A stretch of 64,000 nt of DNA from Symbiodinium natans (lineage: Eukaryota; Sar; Dinophyceae; Suessiales; Symbiodiniaceae), in contig CAJNDS010000173.1 of NCBI GenBank assembly GCA_905221605.1, positions 142,846 to 206,845 of the forward strand, given 5' to 3'. Position 1 is the first letter of the stretch. Each line of letters begins with the position of its first letter. The notes under the pieces were generated by a model. That model was not told where the DNA came from. It saw only the letters and a list, made by a program, of their open reading frames with translations, and ran no database searches. Positions 1-12,161 of the stretch are shown here, piece after piece. The position numbers were made by a program, and so were the translations under genes.

Positions 1-36
1 TAGCTCCTTGGAGGGCCTGCGGGTGTTGTCGTTTAC

Positions 37-98
37 TAATCAATCAATCAATCAGTCAATCAATCAATCAATCAGTCAATCAATCAGTCAATCAATGT
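37..98. repeat. (TCAA)n microsatellite
   Basis: Imperfect tetranucleotide array of TCAA with interspersed TCAG variants, followed by a short CT-rich tract to about 124. The open frames crossing it are repeat translations and not genes. Nothing else supportable is seen from 125 to about 1600 apart from scattered short open frames. Confidence 0.9.
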
Positions 99-1619
99 CT
101 CTCTCCCTCCCTCCCTCTCTGTCTTTGAGATCGATGGGTTTTAAGTGGTATGAGGGGGTGGCGGTGGGAGGGCCTCGCCTTCCGCATTCATTGGTTCCAC
201 CAATCTTAGGACCACCCCCGCCCAACCCAAAAGGCCTTGTTGTTTGTTGGAACGCAGCCAAGCAGCTTGCTGGTTGGAGCACGCAAGCAGCATATAGAGT
301 TCAGCAGGCACATGCGCGCACTTGCAAAACAGATCGGTAGAACTCCGGTGATATACCCAGGCTGCACAGCCTACCCATCCGGACTTCTGGGAATCGAACG
401 CCAGAACCTTAGGGCTTAGGCGGCGTGTTGGATTGAGCTCACTTGTCTTCCTAATATTTGAGCGGAAGACAAAGGTCTCCGGTGAAGACCCAGGCTGGCA
501 GAAGAAGCTCCCAATTCGACCCTTAACCTTAACTTCTTGACTCATCTCTAATTTTGGTTCAGGAGAAGGGCCGCCCGCCCATGGAGCCGCCGAGCGAGGA
601 AGCCGAGGACGAGGAGTGACAGGGCATTTTTTTTCTTTTGATCTTGGCCTTTTGGCCTTGGAGATCCTTGGGACTCACGAGGCTCACCTACTCAAAGATA
701 CGACTCTTGCAGCAAACAGACCATGCTGATTTGTTCACACGAAGCTGTATGTCGTTGGACACGGTTGTGCTGCCTTGAAAAGTGGCTGAAGATGCTTCAG
801 GCAGCTTCAGAGGAGAAGCGCGAGGAAGCAGAAAGGCGCTGTCCTTTTGTTTGAGAACTTGCCGTAATTTGCCGAAACTTGCTGGCACATGTTGACTGGC
901 AGAAGTCTAAGTGTGCCTGCAGTGGTCCTCGTGAATTTGTTTCAGGTCCGAGACCACCGTGGCGCCAGAAGCATGTCCTGAGGTTCAGGCAGGGCTTTCT
1001 TCGGGGGGTGAGCAAGCAATGGGCCGGCCACATTGATGTTGTAGAGTATTGTAGAGCTCGTTGGAAGCACACGTGCAACCTGTAAGGCTGAAGCCAGTGA
1101 TGCTTCGCCCGAGGCTAAGGCGGATCTGGAGCCTCAAAGCACTCCGACGCAGGAGGAGACCGTGTGCGATTCGTCCCATGCACTTTGCGCACTTGCAGCA
1201 CATCCACGTCGAGACAAATCTTTTGAGATATATAGAGATGCATCAGGAGTCCAAGGTGCCGGAACATCAAGAAAGCAGCACAAAGAATGCTGAGGAAAAG
1301 AGCTCCGCGGCCACTATCGCGGAGGTGGGCTTTCTGATCAGTTTGCCTGTATGTTCAGCCTGTCCGACGTGCTTGCGCTGCAAGGCGGAATGCGTGACAG
1401 AGGCGCCTAAGGAGGGGAAGAAGGAGTGTGAAACACATGACCCGCTTGAAGCGCCGACGGGGCCAGGCAGGCCTAGGCACGCGGGCGAAGAACCACACAC
1501 CTCTTACAACTCTTACAAACACAAACAGGTAAGACGGCGGCCCCAGCGGTCTGCATGCGCAGAGACCGCACAGTGGCAACCAGTCCGAAGGGGCAAAGCT
1601 GGGCCAAGACATAGCGAGC

Positions 1620-1887
1620 CTTGTGAGCCCGAGGAGTCCCCAGAGCCAGAGCAGAAAGAGCAGAAGGGATGGCAGCAAGCCCAGCCAGCGCAGCCAGCGC
1701 AGCCAGCGCGGCAAGCGCAGCCAGCGCAGCAGGAGCAGCCGGAGCAGCAGGCGCAGCAAGCGCAGAGCTGGAAGCGCCCAGGCAAGATGAGCATGAGGAG
1801 CAGTGGTGCTAAAAGCAAGAACGGCAGCAGCACAGCGCCCAGTACTGGATTAAGATGGAGGCCTACTGTGCCTCACTCGGACAGATG
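1620..1887 (+). CDS. Low-complexity exon candidate, reading frame ambiguous
   Basis: All three + frames stay open across a GC-rich 9-bp repeat (unit CAGCCAGCG, 1679-1770). One frame gives a Gln/Pro/Ala-rich tail ending at TGA 1885-1887. A second is Ala/Ser-rich with an acidic end (LEAPRQDEHEEQWC) stopping at TAA 1810-1812. The third is Ser/Arg-rich (SQRSQRGKRSQRSRSS) and stops at TGA 1788-1790, resembling the RS tail of a splicing factor. Upstream, a pyrimidine-poor acceptor lies near 1530. I cannot choose the frame from sequence alone, and no catalytic or folded domain is visible. Confidence 0.22.
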
Positions 1888-3309
1888 AGCGCATGGCGCA
1901 TGGAATTTCTGTGTTCGTTCTGAGTTTTCCCGGCCGAGCCGAGCACGGCTCGGGAAATGAGCTGGCATGTGTAATGTGTACAATACCGCCCTTTACTCCA
2001 AAGGATCATGTTTCAGTTCCTTGCAAGGATGCATCTTTAAGATGCCATGAGGAGGCTTGAAGCCGTCAAGGGGCACTCAAAGCAGAAAGTTCTGACGACA
2101 GTCAGACTCCGGATCGCGACTTTTACAATCCTTGTGCAGGTGTGTCATGTGTGTCATGTGTGTCGCTCCACGCCTCTCTCAGATGATTGACGACACCCAG
2201 CAGGAGTGCTGCTTGCTCCTGGTGGTTGACCGAGTCAAAAGGGATCGGACAGAGAGAGGTCAAGAGAATTCTCTCGGCCCCTCATTTTCGCCCTCGTCAT
2301 GACGAGATTATGTTCAGATGCTTCCACAAGTTCGCCTGGGCGCTGACATTGGTCCAATGTCGCGCTTGCCGGCCGACGGAGTGGCTCAGCCCCCTGCCAG
2401 CTCAGAGAGCACAGTGAGCTCGCATTGGAACTGAAATTCAGAATCTAAGGGCATGGGTTTAAAAATGGGCGAAATGGTAGTTGCAACTGGTTGAAACATG
2501 TTCCAATGGAGTTACAAGAGCAGGCGATTGGACAGCCAGGGCTGAGGGCCCTGCCAATGCAAGAGGAGACCCTGCGCGCTTTCAGAGGGTGAGCAGGAAA
2601 TACTCTGATTCTCATGTAGGTCCCCAGCGAAACAGACAAACGGGGTGGTTGATGAACAAACACTGGATCAAGCTATGCTCAGTAGCTCTCGCCGCTCGCC
2701 GCAGCCTTTGTGGCCGCGTCATGCCTTTTACTGGAGTTACTGGACAGACACTCTGCATGGCATCCTTTCTGCATCAGGGCCTTAGCAAAGGTCGACAACT
2801 CCAATCATCTCATCGTGAAGGCACACAACACTAGGCCACTAGGCATTACGGCCCTACAGCCCTACAGCCCTACATCGCCCTACCACCCTACGGCAACAGG
2901 TGGAGTCGGTCAGGCATGGCTCGCCCAGCATTGCCGCGACGGTAAGCAGCGCTGCTTTCGCGAGATGGCTTGACGGTGTACGGTGAAGGCGAGAGGACCT
3001 CATCTCTGCGACTCTGGGCCGTTGACGCTTGTCCTCAGGCGTGCCAAGATGCGAGTTACCTCCGCGGTCCACAGCTGTGTGCGGTGCTTTGCCAGACCTG
3101 ATGTGTATGTGTATGTGAATATACGTGCATGAAGTGAGTCGCTTCTGTAGTCGGAAAATCTAAGCATGGACGACCATCTTTGCTCTAACTTGATCTTTGA
3201 CAGTTTGCGGCTTAATTTTAACGCTACGCGACCCGCCTCGGCCCGGCCCAGCGCATCCGCGTGAGCATGGTGATTCCGCAGCGCCCAAGTTGCTGGGCCC
3301 GAAGCAATA

Positions 3310-3440
3310 AGGGTTGGGTTTAGGGTTTAGGGTTTAGGGTTCCGGGTTTATGGTTTATGGTTTGGGGTTTAGGGTTGAGGGTTAGTTTAGGATTGAGGGC
3401 TTAGGGCTCAAGGTTCACGCTTTGGGGTTTAGGGTTTTTT
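3310..3440 (+). repeat. Degenerate interstitial telomere-like repeats (TTTAGGG family)
   Basis: Several TTTAGGG heptamers followed by drifted forms (TTTATGG, TTGAGGG, TTTGGGG). Similar drifted units recur at 3541-3590, 5400-5440 and 21900-22090. TTTAGGG is the telomere unit reported for dinoflagellates and plants. These are internal remnants and not a chromosome end, because unrelated sequence follows on both sides. Confidence 0.75.
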
Positions 3441-3660
3441 GGGTGTGGGGTTCAAGAATCGTAGGGTGGAGCCAGCCCATCAGGGGTAGGGGGGGTGGGG
3501 GGGGAAGGGGGGGCAGGGGGAGGGTGGGAGGGGGGGTTTGTTGAAGGTTTGAGGGTTGAGTGCTTCGGTTAAGGTTTAGGGTTTCGGTTCAAGCTTAGAT
3601 TCTTCGGCTCGTGTAATGCATCCCAGGCCGAGGCTCAGGGTGGGGGAGGGGGAGAGGGGG

Positions 3661-3663
<3 letters not shown>

Positions 3664-3722
<59 letters not shown>
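3664..3722 (+). repeat. 59-nt poly-G run in a G-rich tract
   Basis: An uninterrupted run of 59 G follows a G-rich, T-poor tract beginning at about 3489. The run length is suspicious and may be an assembly or sequencing artefact. The long Gly or Pro frames over it are meaningless. Confidence 0.85.
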
Positions 3723-3723
<1 letters not shown>

Positions 3724-3729
3724 AAAAGG

Positions 3730-5570
3730 GGGGGCCCCTGCTGGGAAGGGCTGCAACTGCCTCTGGTCCTGGCGAACCATCCGCTGGCGGCCCCTGCTCT
3801 CCTAGGGGGGGTACCCATTTTTGGCAAAAAAAGGGGTCCGAAAAGTGGCTTTGGGCCTGGCGGGAGGATCTGTTACACACCTTCGGCCCGAGGCCTCGGC
3901 GGATTTGTGAACAGCAACGAAGGAAACGCTACCCTTGTTGGCCCTTAGGTACAATCTGGTTCCCCTCGGCCCCCTCATCTTCCCTCGTCCTCCGCTTCCT
4001 GATCCTTGTCCTGTTCCTGTTTCGTCTTCCTGTGTTTGCTCTCATTGCCTGTGGCCGCTAAGACCACCACTAGTACACACGCTGTGGCTAGCACAGCAAG
4101 AGACAGTTGTTATTTCTCTGCTTATGAGTATCTGTACTACAACATGTTACAACGTTAGCATGCCCTCTCGGTGCTCGCCGCATGTCCCGACGCTGGGGCG
4201 TGGGGCGTCCTCGAAATTGTGGGCGCAGCGAAGATGGGATGATGTCTCAGATGAACAGTGTTGTCGTATCGTCTTCTAGACTTTTCGTCTTGCTGAAACT
4301 TAAAGCCCTCACGAGGTCGGAATTCATCGCGGCTCGAAACACTTTCGGGATAACCATTCTCTAGTTTCATAGCGAGGTAAGGTGAGGCATAGAGCTGTTC
4401 AGCACCTGTCTTGTGCCAGGGCGAATAGTGAATGCAATGTGCTTGCTTTTCTGTAGCCAGCCGGTCATTTCCAAGAAGATACAAAAAGGGTTTCAATACC
4501 CATTCGGCGTTCAAGCACGAAAGACGCAAAACACACGAAACCGCTTGTCTGGCTCGACCTGCCGCATCACATGATTAAGGCCTTGACTGCTCGAGTTCTT
4601 CGAGCCAGGGCTTTGACAAGGCCTGGCAGCATATGCCTCAATATGTTGCAGTATTGAAGCTTGTGCCGCTTCTTTCAAAGCTTCACAGATATTGCAACCC
4701 TCGTTGTTCTCAAAGAGGAGCACGTTTTTTTTTTTGCAAGTGCGATATCTTGTGAGACGTCTCGTCCGCCAGGTTCAGCCAGCACTTCCTTCCTTTGCGA
4801 GGTCTCCGACTTCTTCGCGGTGTGATGCCATGGTGCAACACTGGTATGCTGGTGCTGCAAGTATGTGCAACCAAGCCCCTGCAGGACTCAGATTCGCTCG
4901 GAGCGCGAGGTCTGGAAGGTGCCGTAGGGGATCGCCGTAGGGGGAGTTTTTCCGGTGAGCGGTACAGCTGTTGCACGCAGTCCTGAGAACAGCATGTGGC
5001 AGCATGTGGCAGCATGTTGCAGCATGTCAAGAAAGCTAGAGCTCTAACGGTCGTTCTGATTTACAAGTTGCTTCCCAGACATGATATTATGGTAAATATT
5101 GGTAAATGGATGCAAATGGTTGTGAACGCCAGAAATCAAGGCCAAACAACATGCAGTTCAGATTTACACTCGGCGAAAAAACGCAGAATCTTGTTGATGC
5201 GATTGGCCCCTGAGGCCCCGATGGATCGGGAGTTTAAACGTGATACCAGAGGGGGCGGTGTCCGCCCCCGCTGCGGTCCGATATGTCGAGCAGACCTACA
5301 CCCCAAAGCACTACCAACCGAAACTACCGCTGTTGCGTGCGGTTCTGAAATCCTGCACAGAAAATTTAAGTACCAACTAGCGCTTTCCGGTGAACCTGAA
5401 GGTTCAGGGTTTGAGGTTTTGGAATGTTTAGGGTTCAGCAGAATCACCCCTCAACCCCAAACCTCGAGCGCCACCTCGCATGTGCCGGGTCGCTTGCGTG
5501 GAGCCCCTCTCAGGGTTGATATCTGCAGAATCCTGGCTCCACGCCACGCTGCAATAGCAACAATACCCTA
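3730..5570. other. Stretch without a well-supported gene
   Basis: A minus-strand frame of 124 residues (4155-4529) has some protein-like composition but no Met start and no recognisable motif. A 10-bp array (unit CAGCATGTGG, four copies) lies at 4990-5029. Short telomere-like words occur at 5400-5440. I see no other supportable element. Confidence 0.4.
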
Positions 5571-5577
5571 CACCGCC

Positions 5578-5896
5578 ATGCGACGCGCCGGAGCGGCCAG
5601 GGCCGTCCACTGGGCCCTCCTGGTCGTCCTGGCTGCCCTGAGCACGGCCCTGGGGGGCTGCGGTGGCTGCCGGCACGCAGCACTTCAGCGGCGTTAGCCT
5701 ACGATCAAAGCCTAATTCAATCCTTCATATCATCTCATATCATTTCAAGTACTCTCAAAGGTCTTGAGATGTTTTTTTGGTACTTTCGAAGGATGCCGCA
5801 AACTGCGCCCTTGGCAATGAGGACGACTGTGCAGATCTCGGCAAGTTTGGAGGACACCTGGTGCAACGCATTCGCCGGGCGTGCAACGGGCGTTGA
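5578..5896 (+). CDS. Small secreted Cys-containing protein, two exons
   Basis: Exon 1 opens at an ATG in good context (CACCGCCATG) and encodes a classic signal peptide: a basic start (MRRAGAARAVH), a hydrophobic core (WALLVVLAALSTALGG), then Cys and Gly. Exon 2 starts after TTTCGAAG at 5792 and encodes 34 residues with four Cys (one in NCALGNEDDC) to TGA 5894-5896. The joining donor is uncertain: a GC donor near 5682 would keep the frame. The mature product would be about 50 residues and secreted or passed through the ER. No family is recognised. Confidence 0.4.
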
Positions 5897-6164
5897 CAAA
5901 CAAAATCTCACGTGAGGGATGATCAAAAACCCCCTGTATGAAGAAGAGAGAAGTGCCCCAGATGACCAGATGTGCGTTTTGCTCGATGAAACGATACGAG
6001 TAACAAAGAACGACAACGTTCAGATTCGTATCCATGCTCGATAAAACGAGAAGAGTAAGAAATACTTCAGGGACATCTTTCGGGATAGGGGGTTTTCACG
6101 CTTCCTCACGTGGCAAGCATCGGTAAACATGTATGTAAGTATGTGATTTTTCAAATCTTCCCAG

Positions 6165-6470
6165 TGGACTTCTCCAAGCGGCAGGATGTATCAAGGAGGC
6201 AAACTGCTGCGAGTCTTCCGACGCATCTTCCGAGATATCCTCGCTTACCAGCTGGAGGAGCTTGAGTCGAGTTGTAGGGAGGTGTTGGGGACAGCATATT
6301 GTTGACAGCCCCAAGGTTTCATGCTCTCGTCGTAGGGTTGTAGGTCGGTTGTCGTCGCACGTTAGCAGTGAGTTCCTGCAAGAAGTTTTCGCACAGGAAG
6401 CGCCTGAATGAGCTCTATGCATCAGCAGAGCTGGCCGGGCTTGCTTGCGAGCCAAGTCCCTGCGTCAGCT
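6165..6470 (+). CDS. Unknown protein, one or two terminal-type exons
   Basis: A clear acceptor (TCAAATCTTCCCAG, AG at 6163-6164) opens a 47-codon frame to TGA 6303-6305. Its text is helix-like, with MYQGGKLLRVFRRIFRDI and then AYQLEELESS. A second protein-like stretch (RKRLNELYASAELAGLACE) follows an acceptor near 6390. Whether both belong to one transcript is unknown. A minus-strand frame over the same region (6096-6455) looks like the shadow of this one. Function not recognised. Confidence 0.4.
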
Positions 6471-6916
6471 AGCCACAAGATGGCAGGTGATGGCATAATT
6501 TCGGCCTGGCACGGCCTGGTCTCCTCAGCTCTACTATTTTCGCCCTCGTGCACGTTCTCCCCTCGGTCCACCACGGACATACCAGGACAGTCGATGGGGC
6601 GAAGGTGAGAGGTGGAGTGTGAACTGCACGAAAGCGTGGGAAAGCTGCGAACAACTGCGAAGATCTGCGAAGAAACAGCGAAGCTTGGATACTTTCCGTC
6701 CGTACGGTGCCTGTGGACCCCACAAGGCGCCACAAAGGCTCGTTTCACAATGTTTCACTGCTGCTTGCTGCATGCAGCACATTGCAGTACCATGGCAGGA
6801 ATCGTCCGCCTCTGCAGGAAGTAAGAGAAAAAGTCCAGCTTGAAGAAAACATCACGTTGTCAGGGCATGTCAAGGCTTGTCACAGGCGTGTAGCGGCGTG
6901 TCAAGTACTTTGCCAG

Positions 6917-8986
6917 GTCCGGGACAGCAGACCCTGCCGAGGCCGCCAAGAACTCTGGCCTTGGACGTTTGGCCGCGCCGCGTTCGGATGGACTGGGGAC
7001 CGAGCGGCCCTCTGCGCCTCATCTGCCCGAAGACCGGGCGGCGGAAGACGCAGACTTTGTGGACGAAGGGCCTGGCGAGGTGCTGGCGGTGGATTTGCTG
7101 GCTACTGCGGCGTCGAAGCTGCATAAGCACGCTGTGGAAGGCTTTGACGAGCCGCTGCCGCTGGAGGCACTGGACACCCAGGACTTGGGCAGAGGTTGCC
7201 AAAAGCAGATCCCCCAAAACCATGCATCTCGACCTTGTTAAGATTGCAGCGGACCTGGTTTGCCAGGACTCCTTGGAGGAGCACCCGCTCCCCCACGTCG
7301 CTGGGGGCCACAGCCGTCCGCTGAAGCCGCCTTACGAGCACATCCCACGTGCTCCGCCAGGGCTCCTGCAACGACTGGCCGAAGTGGAAAAGCTGGAGGG
7401 CAAGTCCCAGGAAGGGCTGTTAGGAAGTTACGTTGAATTCTCATGTGCGAGCGCTGATCCCTCAACAACCTCCTTCCCACATCTTCCCACGTGATTCCCG
7501 CAACTCCCTGAGGGCCGCTCCAGAAGGCGGAGCAAACGGCAAGGGCAGTTTGAGTTCGACGAGGATGTGCCTATCCGAGTCCGGGTGTTGGATGTGGACG
7601 CACTGGACTTGGAAGAACTGCACAAGGCGTTCATGTACACGTTGGTGCGCCGGCGACCTGCAGAAATTTGTGTGCGAGTGGCCTCCCGACTTGCTGTCTT
7701 CCGGGATAAGCCGGGCCAGCAGTCTTACCAAAACCTTCTCCAGGATGCTGGGAGGCTGTTTGGCTCCTTGCATGGCCCAGAGCTGCTGGCCCTGTTCGCC
7801 CGATGAATCTTCGCAGCAGAAGGAAGGGCTTTTTAGGATGTGCAAAGGATGTGCAAACATATTGAGCCTTCTCAAGGTTTGCAGGTCAGAGAGTTTCCTG
7901 TGTCTTCTCCTTCTTGATGCGGCAAGATGACACAAAGGTTTTTCCACTATCTCCGTCCCCTTCATGATCGACTACACTCGGAAATATGGGCACTTCTCCC
8001 GCGCATTTCTCGCCGAGCAGGTCGAAAAGAGTCTGCGGCCGGGCTTCTTCGACTTCTTGCGCTACGACCGTCACGGCGGCGTGCGGCCTCTGCCATTGAT
8101 CGTCGCGAAGCCCTGGCGCCCCGATACAGACTGATACAGACTCATACAGGGGCGAGGGTGATTGTTCAGAGGTCCAGTAGTCTTTTTGTCTTCGCTGGGC
8201 GCCTTAAGGAGCCTCGGGTCCTACACACGGCTGATGACGAAAAGCTACTTGAAAAGCCGCATGCATGAGCAGCTGAAGCTGCACGGACATGTCCCGAACA
8301 TCGAGGAAGACACCGATCCCGCCGCTTCACGTGAGCGGTGAGTGTCGCTTCAGGACTTTACATGTTTTAGAACATTAACGCTCGCGCGCACCGCCTCGGC
8401 CTTCTCCGGTAGATATGGTCAAAGGGTGTCTTGTGACAACCAAACCTCCCAGTTGCCAGTTGTACAAGCCTTCAACTGACGAATGAAGACCGTCCCTGAA
8501 GTGTTTACTGCCCGGCTTCACAGCGGAAGGCGATTGGCATCGAGTTGCCAGGCAATCGCGTTCCTGGCGGGACACGATCCTAAACCTGAGGATGGCTGGA
8601 CCGAGGCCGAGCGGTGCTGGCCTCCACGCCACACCCGTCAATGTTCTCGGCCAGCCTCGGTGGACTCAGCCTTTGCTGGCAGCCGCGCAGCCACGTAAGC
8701 CATCAATACTACTTTGGTTGGTGGGAAACTTCTAGAGTGTTTCGGCGGGTGGAGGCATGGGGCATTGGGTCCTGAAGCCGAGTCCTGCCCGGGAAATGAA
8801 GGAGGTGGGTTGTTTTTGTACCCCAACCCCTTAGGTCTGGTGCCTTGGCGGATCACATGACAGTATATTCTAGAATGGCTGCCGAGGACATGCCCGCTGA
8901 AGCCCGTGTCATCGAGCACCTCAGCCGTGCGGGGTCGCTTCGAGTGGAGCCGCCGAAGGCACCAGCAGCTGAGGCCGCAAAGGGGG
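6917..8986 (+). CDS. Multi-exon gene of unknown function
   Basis: At least seven exon-like pieces in order: 6917-7194 (acceptor TTTGCCAG, acidic Ala-rich text with FVDEGPGEVLAVDLLATAA); about 7222-7418 (LQRLAEVEKLEGKSQEG); about 7533-7806 (PIRVRVLDVDALDLEELHKA); 7938-8130 (FMIDYTRKYGHFSRAFLAEQ); 8170-8330 (YTRLMTKSYLKSRMHEQL, donor GTGAGC); 8524-8694 (donor GTAAGC); 8874-8986 (MAAEDMPAEARVIEHLSRAG, donor GTAATC). Exon edges other than those with named splice signals are approximate, and some joins are phase-ambiguous. First and last exons are not identified. The protein looks soluble and helical with no motif I recognise. Confidence 0.5.
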
Positions 8987-9950
8987 GTAATCGAGTGCCG
9001 TGCAGTCAGCCTTGCGAATATCTTCTGATAACTTGCTGTCGCAGTACGATGCAGCAAACAAGTAGTGCATAGTTCTGCATCAAGCCGCTTGGCCGAGCAT
9101 CACTGCGCACCAGGTCGAGCGGCCGGCGTTGCTGGATGCGATAGTCCAGGCGTTGGCTTTGTGTAGCATTTGCAGCACGACCATGTGGGCTGTTTGGTTT
9201 GTTGGAGTTTGTGCGCATGTTTTGCTCTTGTTGTTGTGATTGTAGTTGGGCAGCTGTCACGAATGGGCATGTGCTTGCTTCAAGGAAGTTGAGGGTGGGC
9301 CGGGAGCTGCATTGGCGGAACACTTTTTGTCTATACTGCTACACTCCTGAGAACGAGAAGTGATACTGTAGTGCCGGTATGCAGCAGTGCGTGTCAGTGT
9401 AGAAGGGTGCTTGCACATCCTGAACCTGGTTAGGAACCCTGCAGACACCCTACAAGTAAAAGCAAGAGTTACTCTAAGCCCTTACGAGTATCGTGCCAGA
9501 GTTGCCAGTGCTATGGGATGGCACTGCGGATGCTGCTGGGCAAAGGATGAGTGCCGAGGCGCTATCCCAGTGGCCATAGGCAGCCAATGTCTCAAGCCGG
9601 TGTTAAGCCTAGAGGCGGCCTCGTGTAAGCTTGCAGGTAAACGAGCTAACCAGAACGATCTTCACTGGACGCCCACTGCATGCAAATGAATGCGCCTTAC
9701 ATCCTCAACAGTTTGAAACATGTTCAGACACAGAGGTGAGAATGGCTGGCATAGTTGCATGACCGGTGCAGTGGTGTGGCTCTAGCTGTGCCAGGCAAGG
9801 GGGTGGGTCATTGTGCAGCCCCAGTGGGGTCTGTGCAATCGCCTACGTGCGGTGGCCTCTGGGCCAGCCAATCGCGCTTTCAAATACTACTGCAACTCTC
9901 CTTTATGCATCTTCGTACCGCTACTGAACCACGTTGCTCGCAATCTGTTT
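8987..9950. other. Stretch without a supported gene
   Basis: Short open frames on both strands only. No repeat array, RNA gene or splice-bounded exon could be supported here. Confidence 0.3.
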
Positions 9951-9960
9951 GTTCTGCCAG

Positions 9961-10362
9961 CTGGCCAGGCGAATGCTTGCCGAGCACCTCCAGCGCAGTT
10001 TTGCTGTGGACTGGCAGCCCCTGCCGGGCTGCAACTGCACGTGGAATCGCGGCGACCTCGGAGTACAGGCCCGTTTGGCTAGAGATTATAGATGTTGCCA
10101 CGACTTCGCAAGGTCTGTTCTCCTCGGAGCCTGCGCGAATCTTGAATGAAGAGCTCGAGAAGGCAATGTTGAAGCAAGTTGAACTATTCCTGCAGGTGCT
10201 GTACATGCCTGATTCCAATCACATGTCGGGTTTGCATACCGCCATGTGCAGGACCCAGATCCGTCTTTAGTGGCTGCTGCTGAGTTGCTGCAGGCTTGGG
10301 ACGAGGCTGGTGCGCAACATTCAACAAGCCTGTCCAGAACTGCCCCCATCGCGTCTTGCAGA
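9961..10362 (+). CDS. Exon-like fragments of an unknown gene
   Basis: Three pieces with splice-like edges: one after GTTCTGCCAG (about 9961) with LARRMLAEHLQRSFAVDWQ; one at 10113-10195 between CGCAAG and CAG/GTGCTG with SSEPARILNEELEKAMLKQV, an amphipathic helix; and one from 10252 after CATGTGCAG with DPSLVAAAELLQAWDEAGA. Phases between the pieces do not agree in a simple way, so an exon may be missing or the locus may be decaying. No family recognised. Confidence 0.3.
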
Positions 10363-11094
10363 TGTTTCCTCATGACGTGCCCGCTACAACCACAGTTGGA
10401 CAAGAACCGCAGGTCACGATGCTGGTCTCAATGGCCTGGCTTGGTGCCCGACTTGCAACGTTGTGATTTTGAATGGACTGCCTGAGCCAGGCACGCTGCA
10501 AGCCTGACAGCCACGAGCTCAGGCACGGCCTTAGCTATCTATGCCACCTTATGTGTTCCTAGAATCACAGAGAGAGGGTCGACGATCGCCAGCGATAACG
10601 GATGGCGGAACCGTTTTGTCTCAGAGCCCCTCCTTAAAACCCCGCCCCGAAAATTGAAATCGCATTCCGAGTTCGAAGATTGGCAGTACATGCTGAGCTG
10701 CTTGAGGGTCTGACTCAGTGAGCAGTGCAGTCAGGTAAGTTGCATCGTTTTGCATCTGTGTTGAACCGCTTCGCGCGACCTTGCCTGTCGCAGTTCCGGC
10801 TGGTCGTTTTGGGACTGCGGTGTGCAGAGCATAGCCATTTTGTTCAGACAGCTAGCTTTGCCAGCCAACTAAGCCTGGCCTCCAAATCCAGTCACCCCAG
10901 ATTTCCGCACGCGAAATCCCGCGCTGTTGCGAAGGTCGAGACTTGGCTCTGTATCGTCACCGGTACGGGTTTCGAGAATCAGAAGCTCGGGTGATGTCGG
11001 GTCATTCAAAGAAGCAAAAGTTAGAACCGAGCTAGCCTTTCAGCGCATTGTTGTGCTTGCCAGCATGCCTTCGGTTCTGTCGGTCTTTGGTCAG

Positions 11095-11207
11095 GGTGGC
11101 GCTGCGAAGCTTTGAGGCCTTCCACAAAGAGTGTTTCGAAGCAGGAGAGCTTGGCATGTTTGGGTGTTGCGCTTGTTACTTGATTTCCACAAGGCCAAAA
11201 GATCCAC
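11095..11207 (+). CDS. Short exon-like frame, unknown
   Basis: After TTTGGTCAG the frame reads VALRSFEAFHKECFEAGELG and then a Cys-rich stretch to a stop near 11205. The composition is protein-like, but there are no partner exons I can join with confidence. The rest of 10.5-11.9 kb holds only short open frames. Confidence 0.25.
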
Positions 11208-12161
11208 GAGTGCCTTGAGAGGCTTGGCATACCTTGTGGACACCGCTGCAGAGAAATGGAGGTCGTCTTCGACTTAGCAGCCTGGCACAGCTCTGCTGGG
11301 CCACGGATGTGGTATCGCAGGCAGAACTCGGATTTGTTGACTGCTGAGGTGCAGGCCATTTCAGGGAAACTGTGACACGCTGCTACTCAGCTGGGAAGCA
11401 CATTCTGCAGACCGTTGTTTGTCAAGCACCATGACCTGTTGTTTTTGTGTGTAGAATCTTCTATCAGGCCGAGATTTCTTCAGGTAGACGCTTGGCAGAA
11501 TTATGAAGTATCGAACGGGGAGAGGCGCTGTTGGCGCATATTGAACCAGAACAGTGGTTGAATGAACTCAGGATTGCTTATGCATCAGAGCTTTCAATCC
11601 GTTTTATCCACCCAGGCCGGGGACAGTCTTGTTCGAGACACGCAGTTGTACTGAGTGAATCGTGGACCTGGTGCAGGGAGGAGGATCGACAAATGTATGC
11701 TTCAGAGCGAGCGTCCCACCTCAGAAGCTCAGCAGCAATGAGCAGAGAATGCCTTTAGGGAGGCTTTCCGGCATGGCTTCAGATCACTGGCAAAAGTCTG
11801 TAAGTGTATGTGTGTGTGCGCGCTGTGTGGAGATCACCTGGTCGCTGCCGCTCCTGTGTGTCAGCGGCTCTGGCAGCTCCCGGAAGGTTCGGAGAACTGC
11901 AGAACAGTCCGATAGACAAAACAAGTTCGTCGAGTTTCGTGGCAGAAGCGCGTGAGTGCGAGTGTGAGTGGCTCAGAAAAGGAGACAGATTTTCGGAGAA
12001 AGAGCGGAGCAGAAACGAGAGTTGGAGTTTTGTGTTTTTGTTCTCAGAGAGGCACCATTTCGGTGCACATCCGCCGCACGGACCATGCCAAAGCCTCGAC
12101 CTTGGGCGGTCGAAGTTCTCGTCGGCGCTCTTTTTTCAAATAGCTCTGCGCGCTTTTGTGC

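Noticed and set aside
341-430. tRNA-like TTCGATT loop with a 5-bp arm on the minus strand (TCTGG/CCAGA)
   Set aside because: There is a C-C mismatch at the loop, and no matching acceptor stem, anticodon arm or D arm could be laid out.
3595-3880. Overlapping long Gly-rich (+) and Pro-rich (-) frames
   Set aside because: Direct translations of the poly-G tract, with no protein texture outside it.
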